The translations under genes and the position numbers were made by a program. The notes under the pieces are model-generated. The model had not been told where the DNA came from. It was given only the letters and a program-made list of their open reading frames with translations, and made no database searches. 64,000 nt of DNA from Ramlibacter tataouinensis (GTDB lineage Bacteria; Pseudomonadota; Gammaproteobacteria; Burkholderiales; Burkholderiaceae_C), in the NCBI RefSeq assembly GCF_027941915.1, contig NZ_CP116009.1, positions 3,410,001 to 3,474,000 on the forward strand, written 5' to 3'. Below, one piece after another: positions 19,956-27,911 of the stretch. Within the stretch, counting starts at the first letter, position 1, and each line of letters begins with the position of its first letter.

Positions 19956-21713
19956 ATGGAAGCCGCCTTTCTCGAACCGTGTTCCTCCGATGTCTCCCGA
20001 GCGGTCCTGCGCAATGGCGCGGAAATTCTGCTGGACACCCTGGTCGCGTGCGGCGTCGACACCCTCTTCGGGTATCCCGGTGGCGCTGCGCTGCCGCTCT
20101 ACGATGCGCTGTTCAAGCAGCCGCGGCTGCGGCATGTGCTCGTGCGGCACGAGCAGGCCGCCGTGCATGCGGCGGAAGGCTATGCGCGCAGCACGGGCCG
20201 GATCGGCGTCGTCCTGGTGACTTCCGGGCCCGGGGTCGGCAACACGATGACCGGGCTGCTGGACGCCATGAGCGACTCCATCCCCTTGCTGTGCATCAGC
20301 GGCCAGGTGGCGACGGGCGTGATCGGCACGCAGGCCTTCCAGGAATGCGATGCGCTGGGCATGTCCCGTCCGGTCACGAAATGGAACCACCAGCCCGCGG
20401 ATGCATCGAAGGTCGCCGAAGCCGTCCGGGAGGCCGTGCGGATCGCGTTGTCCGGCCGGCCGGGCCCCGTGTTGATCGACGTGCCCAAGGATGTCCAGCT
20501 CCAATGCGTGCCGGCGCCCGCGCAGGCGACGTGGGTCGCCGGCCCGCGGGCTCCGGAACTGCCGCCGGCCGCCGATCTGCAGCGCGCAGCGGACCTCCTT
20601 GCCCAAGCCCGCCGGCCGGTGCTGTACGGCGGTGGCGGCCTGATCAACTCGGGTCCGCAGGCGTGTGAAGCATTCACCGCCCTGGCGCGGGCCTGGAACC
20701 TGCCCACCACGCTGACCTTGATGGGCCTGGGCGCACTCCCCGGTTCGGATCCGCGCTTCCTGGGCATGCTCGGCATGCATGGGACGGTGGAGGCCAACCT
20801 GGCCATGAACGAGGCCGACCTGGTGGTCTGCGTCGGCGCCCGCTTTGATGACCGGATCACCGGCCGCCTCGCGGACTTCTGTCCGGACGCGCGCAAGATC
20901 CACATCGACATCCATCCGGGCAACATCAACAAGGTCGTCCCCGTCGACGTTGCTTTGGTCGGCGATTGCGGCCAAGTCCTCGATGCGCTCGTGGGCCACT
21001 GCCCGCCCCCGCAAGCCGGCCGGCTGGATGCCTGGTGGACGCGGATCGCGGACTGGCGCGATGCCGATTGCCTTGCGTTCAGCGCCGACGAGCAGGTGAT
21101 CCTGCCTCAGCAACTGATGTCCACGCTCCAGGGGCAACTTGCTTCTCGCGATGCCATCGTTTCGACGGACGTCGGCCAGCACCAGATGTGGGCCGCCCAG
21201 TACCTGCGGTTCGAGCAGCCCCGGCGCTGGCTCACGTCCGGCGGGGCCGGCACCATGGGCTATGGCCTGCCCGCGGCGATCGGGGCGCAGGTCGCGCATC
21301 CGGACAAGACCGTCGTCTGCGTCAGCGGGGATGCCTCGATCCTGATGAACATCCAGGAGCTCTCGACGGCGGTGCAGCACCAGACCCCCGTCAAGGTGGT
21401 TCTCGCCAACAACGGGTACATGGGCATGGTGCGCCAATGGCAGCAGCTGATTCACGGCAACCGTCTCAGCCATAGCTGGAACGCGGCCTTGCCCGATTTC
21501 GTCGCCTTGGCCAAGGCGTTCGGCTGGGGCGCGCGCTGCGTGCACGAGCCGCAGGAGCTCGAGGGCGCACTGGCCGAGTGCCTCGCCCACGACGGCCCCT
21601 TCTTCCTGGACGTGCGCATCGCCGCGCAGGCGAACTGCTACCCGATGGTGCCCGCCGGCCGCGGTCACCACGAGATCATGCTGGCCGACGGCGTCTGGTA
21701 CCAGCGATCCTGA
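19956..21713 (+). CDS. Acetolactate synthase catalytic subunit (IlvB/IlvI type)
   Basis: ThDP-dependent enzyme joining two pyruvates, or pyruvate and 2-oxobutyrate, to 2-acetohydroxy acids. In the 585-residue product the ThDP-activating glutamate is E66 in VRHEQAA and the FAD/PYR region has the standard [12 protein letters not shown]. The ThDP-magnesium motif starts [12 protein letters not shown] and ends [11 protein letters not shown]. The usual GDGSF variant is GDAS here, as in ordinary biosynthetic large subunits. No regulatory small subunit (ilvN/ilvH) is adjacent. The ATG at 19956 has GGAAAA eight bases upstream; an ATG at 19938 is an alternative. Because it sits with an AsnC regulator and an indolepyruvate oxidoreductase, a different 2-oxo acid substrate is possible. 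Confidence 0.85.
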   Translation: MEAAFLEPCSSDVSRAVLRNGAEILLDTLVACGVDTLFGYPGGAALPLYDALFKQPRLRHVLVRHEQAAVHAAEGYARSTGRIGVVLVTSGPGVGNTMTGLLDAMSDSIPLLCISGQVATGVIGTQAFQECDALGMSRPVTKWNHQPADASKVAEAVREAVRIALSGRPGPVLIDVPKDVQLQCVPAPAQATWVAGPRAPELPPAADLQRAADLLAQARRPVLYGGGGLINSGPQACEAFTALARAWNLPTTLTLMGLGALPGSDPRFLGMLGMHGTVEANLAMNEADLVVCVGARFDDRITGRLADFCPDARKIHIDIHPGNINKVVPVDVALVGDCGQVLDALVGHCPPPQAGRLDAWWTRIADWRDADCLAFSADEQVILPQQLMSTLQGQLASRDAIVSTDVGQHQMWAAQYLRFEQPRRWLTSGGAGTMGYGLPAAIGAQVAHPDKTVVCVSGDASILMNIQELSTAVQHQTPVKVVLANNGYMGMVRQWQQLIHGNRLSHSWNAALPDFVALAKAFGWGARCVHEPQELEGALAECLAHDGPFFLDVRIAAQANCYPMVPAGRGHHEIMLADGVWYQRS

Positions 21714-21812
21714 CCCGGCGTTTCCCACCGGAAGCAGCCGGGCCCCTCCCTCTCGCGCAAGCAGCGATCCTGCGAGCGCGAGTCCTCGATCCCACAAGGA
21801 TGAAGCAAGCCC

Positions 21813-24800
21813 ATGAATGCCCGCGTCGATGCCCTGCATCTGCCCAGCCCTGCCGGTGCCCCTCTGCGCCAGGTCGACCTCGATGACAAGTACACCGCCG
21901 TCACTGGCGAGATCTACCTGAGCGGCATCCAGGCGCTGGTGCGCCTGCCGCTGGTGCAGCGTCTGCGGGACGTCGCCGCGGGATTGAACACCGGCGGGTT
22001 CATCTCGGGCTACCGTGGCTCTCCTTTGGGCGGCCTGGACGAGGCGCTGTGGAAGGCGCGCAAGCACCTGGATTCGCACCATGTGCGCTTCGTGCCTGGC
22101 GTGAACGAGGAGCTTGCGGCGACCGCCGTGTGGGGCAGCCAGCAGGTGCGCCTGCTCGGCGAAAGCGACTACGACGGCGTCTTCGGACTCTGGTACGGCA
22201 AGGGGCCCGGCGTCGACAGGTCGATCGACGTGCTCAAGCACATGAACCACGCCGGCACGTCCCGCCATGGCGGCGTGCTGCTGGTGGCCGGGGACGACCA
22301 CGGGGCCTATTCGTCGACCTTGCCGCACCAGAGCGACCATGTCTTCGCGGCATCGATGATTCCCGTGCTCTACCCCTGCAACGTGCAGGAGTACCTCGAA
22401 CTGGGGTTGCACGGATGGGCCATGTCGCGCTTCTCAGGCTGCGTCGTCGGCTTCAAGGCGCTGGCCGACACGGTGGAGTCCAGCGCTTCGGTGAGCGCCG
22501 ACCCGTTCGCCATCCAGACGCGGCTGCCTGCCGGCTTCGGCATGCCCGAAGGCGGCCTGAACTGCCGGCTGTCCACCGACACGCTCGGCGTGCAGGCGCG
22601 CAAGCAGGAAGCCCTGATGCAGGACTTCAAGATCTACGCCGCCATGGCGTACGCCCGCGAGAACCGGTTGAACCGGGTCACCATCGACTCGCCGCAGGCG
22701 CAACTGGGCATCGTCGCCTCGGGCAAGAGCTACCTGGACGTGCTCGATGCCCTGGAGGAACTCGGCATCGACGAAGCCCTGGCGGCCACGATCGGCATCC
22801 GCGTCTTCAAGGTGGCGATGCCCTGGCCGCTGGAGCCGGAGGGCATCCGGGAGTTCGCACGCGGCCTGGACGAGATCCTGGTGGTCGAGGAGAAGCGCCA
22901 GGTCGTGGAGTACCAGCTCAAGGAGCAGCTGTACAACTGGCGCGAGGACGTGAGGCCGCGCGTGATCGGCAAGTTCGACGAGCGCGGCGAATGGGACGTG
23001 CGCAACCCGCGCGGGCGCGGCGACTGGCTGCTGCCCGCCAAGGGTGATTTCTCGGTCGCGCAGATCGCCCGTGTCATCGCAGGCCGTATTCAACGGCTCG
23101 GGATCCAGACCAGCACCAGTGCACGGATCGAGGCCAGGCTGGCATTCCTGGAGGCCAAGGACACGCAGCTTGCGGCGACCGTTTCGACGCCGCCGCGCCC
23201 GGCCTGGTACTGCTCGGGCTGCCCCCACAACACCAGCACGCGGGTGCCGGAAGGCAGCTTCGCCCTGGCCGGCATCGGCTGCCACGTCATGGCCACGGCC
23301 ATCTATCCCGAGTTCAACAAGCTGACCACACAAATGGGCGGGGAGGGCGCGCCGTGGATCGGCGCATCCGCCTTCAGCAGGGTGCCGCACGTTTTCGCGA
23401 ACCTGGGGGACGGGACCTACTACCACTCCGGCTACCTGGCGATCCGCGCGGCGGTGGCGGCGAACAAGGCGCTGCCGGTCAACGTCACGTACAAGATCCT
23501 CTACAACGACGCGGTCGCGATGACGGGCGGCCAGCCGGTGGACGGCCCCATCGGCGTGCACGAGATCGCACAGCAGCTCGCGGCCGAGGGGGTCACGCGC
23601 ATCGCGATCGTCACGGAAGACCTGTCGCGCCACGCGGACCGAAGTCGCCTTCCCGCGGATGCCACGCTGCACGACCGATCCGAGCTGGAAGCCGTGCAGC
23701 GCGCGATGCGCGAGATTGCCGGTGTCAGCGCCATCATCTATGACCAGACCTGCGCGGCCGAGAAGCGCCGCCGGCGCAAGAAGAAGGAGATGCCACCGGC
23801 CGCGCAGCGGGTGTTCATCAACGAACTCGTTTGCGAAGGCTGCGGCGACTGCGGCCAGCAGTCCAACTGCACGTCCATCCTGCCGAAGGAAACGCCCTTC
23901 GGGCGCAAGCGGACCATCGACCAGTCGTCCTGCAACAGCGATCTGTCCTGCGTCAAGGGCTTCTGTCCCAGCTTCGTCACCGTCACCGGCGGTACGCCCC
24001 GCCGGACGAACACACCGGTTGCCCCCGATGCGGCTGGTTTTGGGCCGCTGCCGCTTCCGGTCCTGCCGGACCTCTCCCGCCCGTACAACATCCTGATCAC
24101 AGGTATCGGCGGCACCGGCGTGATCACGATCGGGGCGCTGCTGGGCATGGCCGCACACCTCGAGCACAAAGGGGTCAGCGTGCTGGACATGACCGGCATG
24201 AGCCAGAAGAACGGTGCCGTCACCTCGCACGTGAGGATCGCTGCCGGGCCGGGACATCTGCGGGCGCAGCGGATCGCGACCGGCGAAGCCGACCTGATCC
24301 TGGGTTGTGACCTGCTGACCGCCGGGGCCGCCGAGGCCGTGTCGAAGATGCGTCCGGGACGCACGTCGGCAGTCCTGAACAGCCACGAGCAACCAGCGGG
24401 TCCGTTCGCGCGCAACCCGGACTGGCACTTTCCCGCCGACGGCCTGAAGACCCTCATCTCGGAGGCCACAGGTGGTCGCGTGGCGGCAATCGACGCTACG
24501 GCCATTGCCACCGCCCTCCTGGGTGACGCGATTGCCAGCAACCTCTTCCTGCTTGGCTACGCGTTCCAGAAGGGAGCGATTCCGCTGTCGCTGGAGGCAC
24601 TGCTGCGTGCCATCGAGCTGAACGGGGTGGCGGTGGAAGCCAACACCCGCGCCTTCCAGTGGGGCCGGGCGGCCGCCGAAGACCTGGAACGAGTCACGCG
24701 CGCGGCGCGTCCAGTCCAGGTGATCGCCTTCACGCCAACGCAGACCGTCGATCAGCTGGTGGCGCAGCGGGTCGATTTCCTCACCGGGTACCAGGACGAG

Positions 24801-25361
24801 CACTACGCGGCGGACTATCGGGCGTTCGTGGAACGCGTCCAGAGTGCGGAAAAGGCTCTAGGGGCGGGCGACCGGCTGACGCGGGCCGTCGCGTCGAACC
24901 TCTTCAAACTGATGGCCTACAAGGACGAGTACGAGGTCGCGCGCCTGTACACCTTGCCGGAGTTCCGCATCCAGCTGGAAAGCCAGTTCGAAGGCAGGTT
25001 GCGCCTGACCTATGAGCTGGCGCCTCCCGCCCTGGCGTGGCTCGGCGGAACCCAGGGCCCGCGCAAGCGCTCGTTCGGGCCCTGGATGGGAACGGCTTTC
25101 CGCTTGCTCGCCAGGTTGAAGTTCGTTCGAGGCACAGTTCTCGACCCCTTCGGCCACACGCAGGAGCGTCGCACGGAGCGGACCCTGAATGCCGAATACC
25201 GGGCGCTGATCGAAACGGAGCTGGCCTATTTCGGGGTGGACTCGCTGGAACACGCCGTCCGCGTGGCTCGGGTGCCCGAGATCATCCGAGGCTTCGGCCA
25301 TGTGAAGGAAGCGAGCATCCGGGCGGCGCGAGCCAGGTGGGAGGAACTTGCGGCCAAGTGA
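21813..25361 (+). CDS. Indolepyruvate ferredoxin oxidoreductase (fused alpha/beta)
   Basis: A single 1182-residue protein oxidatively decarboxylates aryl- or branched 2-oxo acids to acyl-CoA with ferredoxin. The N-terminal pyrimidine-binding domain is at about 30-390 (GFISGYRGSPLGGLDEAL). The ThDP-binding domain follows, with CSGCPHNTS near 467. An iron-sulfur cluster region near 672-715 has CEGCGDCGQQSNC and CVKGFC. The gamma-type domain (TGIGGTGVITIGALLG) starts near 760. This is the aerobic fused form common in proteobacteria. It likely acts in aromatic amino-acid catabolism (e.g. phenylpyruvate to phenylacetyl-CoA). It starts 99 bp after the acetolactate synthase gene. Confidence 0.92.
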   Translation: MNARVDALHLPSPAGAPLRQVDLDDKYTAVTGEIYLSGIQALVRLPLVQRLRDVAAGLNTGGFISGYRGSPLGGLDEALWKARKHLDSHHVRFVPGVNEELAATAVWGSQQVRLLGESDYDGVFGLWYGKGPGVDRSIDVLKHMNHAGTSRHGGVLLVAGDDHGAYSSTLPHQSDHVFAASMIPVLYPCNVQEYLELGLHGWAMSRFSGCVVGFKALADTVESSASVSADPFAIQTRLPAGFGMPEGGLNCRLSTDTLGVQARKQEALMQDFKIYAAMAYARENRLNRVTIDSPQAQLGIVASGKSYLDVLDALEELGIDEALAATIGIRVFKVAMPWPLEPEGIREFARGLDEILVVEEKRQVVEYQLKEQLYNWREDVRPRVIGKFDERGEWDVRNPRGRGDWLLPAKGDFSVAQIARVIAGRIQRLGIQTSTSARIEARLAFLEAKDTQLAATVSTPPRPAWYCSGCPHNTSTRVPEGSFALAGIGCHVMATAIYPEFNKLTTQMGGEGAPWIGASAFSRVPHVFANLGDGTYYHSGYLAIRAAVAANKALPVNVTYKILYNDAVAMTGGQPVDGPIGVHEIAQQLAAEGVTRIAIVTEDLSRHADRSRLPADATLHDRSELEAVQRAMREIAGVSAIIYDQTCAAEKRRRRKKKEMPPAAQRVFINELVCEGCGDCGQQSNCTSILPKETPFGRKRTIDQSSCNSDLSCVKGFCPSFVTVTGGTPRRTNTPVAPDAAGFGPLPLPVLPDLSRPYNILITGIGGTGVITIGALLGMAAHLEHKGVSVLDMTGMSQKNGAVTSHVRIAAGPGHLRAQRIATGEADLILGCDLLTAGAAEAVSKMRPGRTSAVLNSHEQPAGPFARNPDWHFPADGLKTLISEATGGRVAAIDATAIATALLGDAIASNLFLLGYAFQKGAIPLSLEALLRAIELNGVAVEANTRAFQWGRAAAEDLERVTRAARPVQVIAFTPTQTVDQLVAQRVDFLTGYQDEHYAADYRAFVERVQSAEKALGAGDRLTRAVASNLFKLMAYKDEYEVARLYTLPEFRIQLESQFEGRLRLTYELAPPALAWLGGTQGPRKRSFGPWMGTAFRLLARLKFVRGTVLDPFGHTQERRTERTLNAEYRALIETELAYFGVDSLEHAVRVARVPEIIRGFGHVKEASIRAARARWEELAAK

Positions 25362-25477
25362 TCGCCGCCGATGCCAGGAGCCCAAGACGGCGAATCACTA
25401 CACTTGGGTGCCTCGCCCAGGGCGCACCCGAGGGTCGCCGCCACTCGCCGGCGGCGATCCCGTTGAACTCCACAGGC

Positions 25478-26431
25478 ATGCTGCCAGATCTCGATTCGAT
25501 CAACATTTTCCTGCGGGCGGTGCAACTCAAGAGCCTCTCCAAGGCTGCAGAAGCGAGCCATATTTCGCCCTCGGCGGCCAGCCGTCGACTCGCACTGCTG
25601 GAACACCAGTTCCGCACGCCGCTTCTCGAGCGCAAACACGACGGCGTGTTGCCGACCGCGGCCGGCGAGGCTCTGGCACGGCACGCGCAGTTGCTCATGC
25701 TGAACGTGGAGGGGATGCGGGCCGATCTGTCCGACTACGCCCGCGGCGCCGTCGGGAGAGTGCACCTTCAGGCCAACACCTCGGCGATGAGCCAGGACCT
25801 GCCGGCACAGTTGGCCAAGTGGTCACGCTCGCACCCCGACATCCATGTGGACGTACAGGAAGTCCGCAGCGGCGACATCGTGGCAGCGGTGCGGCGAGGT
25901 ACGGTTGATGTCGGCGTCGTCACGTCGGCCCCGCTGGAAGACCTGCATTTCGAGAGTTACTGCCGGGACCGCCTCTGCGTCGTCGTGCCCGCGGCCCATC
26001 GCCTTCGCGTTCGTCAGGCAGCGTTCGCCGATCTCCTCGAGTACGACTTCGTCGCTCTCGACGACACCGCCAACACCACACAGAGCATGAAGAGCACGGC
26101 CAATGCGCTGGGAGCGTACCTGCGCCTGCGTGTCCAGGTGCAGTCCTTCGAGGCGGTGTGCCGCCTGGTCGCCGCAGGACAGGGCATCGGACTCTTGCCC
26201 AAAGGCGCGGTGAAGGCCTTGAAGCACTCGATGAAACTGCGCCTGATCGATCTGACCGACGACTGGGCGAACCGCGAAATGTACGTTTGCGTAAAGAAAG
26301 GGCGACTGTCGCCGCCGGTCACCCAGTTTGTCGAACACCTGCTGGGACGTCCTTTGAGCCATCCCGCCGAGAACTCGAACGGGATTGCCGGTCCGCAACG
26401 CCGAGTCAGGCCCGCTTCGAAGCCTCGATGA
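25478..26431 (+). CDS. LysR-family transcriptional regulator
   Basis: 317 residues. The HTH is at about 1-62 (LDSINIFLRAVQLKSLSKAAEASHISPSAASRRLALLE), followed by a normal effector-binding domain. The ATG at 25478 gives the family N-terminus; the longer open frame upstream runs through the 3' end of the oxidoreductase gene and is not used. Its 3' end overlaps the 3' end of the converging Bug gene by 26 bp. It probably regulates that Bug gene and/or the second sulfatase, mirroring the LysR-Bug-sulfatase grouping at 15-19 kb. Confidence 0.87.
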   Translation: MLPDLDSINIFLRAVQLKSLSKAAEASHISPSAASRRLALLEHQFRTPLLERKHDGVLPTAAGEALARHAQLLMLNVEGMRADLSDYARGAVGRVHLQANTSAMSQDLPAQLAKWSRSHPDIHVDVQEVRSGDIVAAVRRGTVDVGVVTSAPLEDLHFESYCRDRLCVVVPAAHRLRVRQAAFADLLEYDFVALDDTANTTQSMKSTANALGAYLRLRVQVQSFEAVCRLVAAGQGIGLLPKGAVKALKHSMKLRLIDLTDDWANREMYVCVKKGRLSPPVTQFVEHLLGRPLSHPAENSNGIAGPQRRVRPASKPR

Positions 26432-27488
26432 TCTGGCGCCACCGCTCCAACTCCCTGGGGGCGTCGGCGGAAAAGGTCTTGGCGTCTGCCAGGTCCACTG
26501 CGACCGATTGGGCCGCGCAGAAGTCCCTGTAGGCCTGCGTCTTCCCGATCGCCAGGAGCGCATCGGAAAGCTTTTGCGAAAGCGGCGCGGGAACGGCAGC
26601 GGGGCCAAATACCCCGACGAAGGCGGTGAGCGCGTAGCCGGGCACGCCGGCTTCGGCCACGGTCGGCACGTCGGGCAGGCCTTCCAGTCGCTCGGAGCCG
26701 CTCACCGCCAGGGCGCGCAGTCTTCCGGCCTTCACGAGCTGCAAAGCCGACGATGCGCTCTGGAAAGTGAACGTGACCTGCCCGCCCACGGTGTCCGTCA
26801 CGGCGGGAGCGGCGCCCTTGTACGGGATGTGGCGAGCCCGTGTTCTTGTCATGTCATTGAGCAACGACGCCGCGAGGTGGGGCGCGGTGCCAGGACCGGC
26901 ACTCGCATAGGTGACTTCCCCGGGCCGCGCGCGCATGTCACCCACGAGTTCCATCAGCGTCTTGTAAGGCGAGCTGGTCGGGACCAGCAGGACGACCTGT
27001 GCATTGTTCAGGCGCGCGATCGGCGTGAAATCCTTGATCGGGTCGTACGGCAGCGGTGTTTCGGACATCCACCGGTTGGTGTAGATCGTGATCGACGAGA
27101 GCAGGAGAGTGCTGCCGTCCGGGGGCGCCTTGGCAACGAAGTCCGCGCCGATGATGCCGCCGGCGCCCACCTTGTTCTCCACCAGGACCGGAGTACCCAG
27201 GCGCTCCCGCAGAGGATCGACCAGGAAGCGAGCCGTGCGGTCGAGAACCGTCGCCGGCGAAGCGCCCACGACCAGCCTGACCGGCTTGTCGGCGGAGGTC
27301 TGTGCCTGGGCGAGGCCGAAAGCGCCGAGGCTGAAGGCGGCCGACGCCCTCAGCATGCTGCGTCGGGAGACGCCGGCAGCACCTCGCGTCGGAGCCCGCT
27401 CCCGGTCGCCTGCGTCGATACGCGGGCTACACGCACAAAGGGCTTTGCGATGTTCAGACGACACGGGAGCTTCTCCGGGGTTATGCAT
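26406..27488 (-). CDS. Bug-family substrate-binding protein with twin-arginine-like leader
   Basis: Periplasmic receptor of the Bug/TctC family, 360 residues. The N-terminus is unusually long, with a twin-arginine-like signal SRRSMLRASAAFSLGAFG at about 41-58. The ligand loop reads VRLVVGASPATVLDRTAR, slightly off the family consensus GFPPGG-x2-D. VLVENKVGAGG and IPYKGAAP are conserved. The true start could be as late as the methionine of RRSM, but export by Tat would need the double arginine. The 3' end overlaps the LysR gene by 26 bp, and it is divergent from the second sulfatase. No TctAB partners are near. Confidence 0.85.
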   Translation of the reverse strand: MHNPGEAPVSSEHRKALCACSPRIDAGDRERAPTRGAAGVSRRSMLRASAAFSLGAFGLAQAQTSADKPVRLVVGASPATVLDRTARFLVDPLRERLGTPVLVENKVGAGGIIGADFVAKAPPDGSTLLLSSITIYTNRWMSETPLPYDPIKDFTPIARLNNAQVVLLVPTSSPYKTLMELVGDMRARPGEVTYASAGPGTAPHLAASLLNDMTRTRARHIPYKGAAPAVTDTVGGQVTFTFQSASSALQLVKAGRLRALAVSGSERLEGLPDVPTVAEAGVPGYALTAFVGVFGPAAVPAPLSQKLSDALLAIGKTQAYRDFCAAQSVAVDLADAKTFSADAPRELERWRQIIEASKRA

Positions 27489-27765
27489 GCGGACTTAGCC
27501 AAACGGGCGATCGGGTGAGTCATCGGTGCCCACCCTTGCCCGGAGAGTAGCCATCCGGTCGCCAGGCAGGAATTGCAAAGTGGGCAAGAAAGGTTTCGAA
27601 GAAACGCAAACCTCTTCCGGCTACCAGCTTCTTTTCGCGCAGGCTCGTGTAGCGGATGTTCTCACGCAAGCGCACCGCGCAAGCGGGGCCCGCACCGGGG
27701 CGACCCGCATCGTTACCGACCGACTGCCGGCGCCGCGCCGAATGCTCGTGGCGCCGAACTGGGAG
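27489..27765. other. Intergenic region between Bug and sulfatase genes
   Basis: No supported gene here. An open frame joined to the downstream sulfatase runs from 27656, but its first 84 residues are arginine/proline-rich and unlike any sulfatase N-terminus. The stretch probably holds the divergent control region for the Bug gene. Confidence 0.5.
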
Positions 27766-27795
27766 TTACCCTGTCATTGTCCGGATTCTTACAAT
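27766..27795 (+). promoter_or_regulatory. Candidate promoter for the uORF-sulfatase transcript
   Basis: TACAAT (27790-27795, 5 of 6) preceded by an 18-bp spacer and a weak TTACCC (27766-27771). It is 24 bp before the ATG of the short upstream ORF and would exclude the long upstream reading frame from the message. Confidence 0.4.
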
Positions 27796-27818
27796 GCGCG
27801 CGCTGCAGGGGGGATCCA

Positions 27819-27911
27819 ATGGCACCCGATCCGCTCGACGCAAAGATGCGCCGAACCCCGCCACACCCTCAGGTGCTACCGATGCATCCTGCCTCCTCAC
27901 TCCAGCCGTGA
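27819..27911 (+). CDS. Short upstream ORF (30 aa) overlapping the sulfatase start
   Basis: ATG at 27819 with a strong AGGGGGG site five bases before it encodes a 30-residue peptide, MAPDPLDAKMRRTPPHPQVL then ten more residues, proline/histidine-rich with no recognised domain. Its TGA (27909-27911) overlaps the GTG start of the sulfatase (27908-27910) as GTGA. The sulfatase GTG has no Shine-Dalgarno of its own, so translation of this ORF may deliver ribosomes to it. It could be a leader peptide or a coincidence of overlapping frames; coding status is unproven. Confidence 0.45.
   Translation: MAPDPLDAKMRRTPPHPQVLPMHPASSLQP

Noticed and set aside
27656..27907. N-terminal extension making an 841-residue sulfatase 2
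   Set aside because: The first 84 residues are Arg/Pro-rich and unlike sulfatases; a promoter candidate and an overlapping uORF favour the GTG at 27908.
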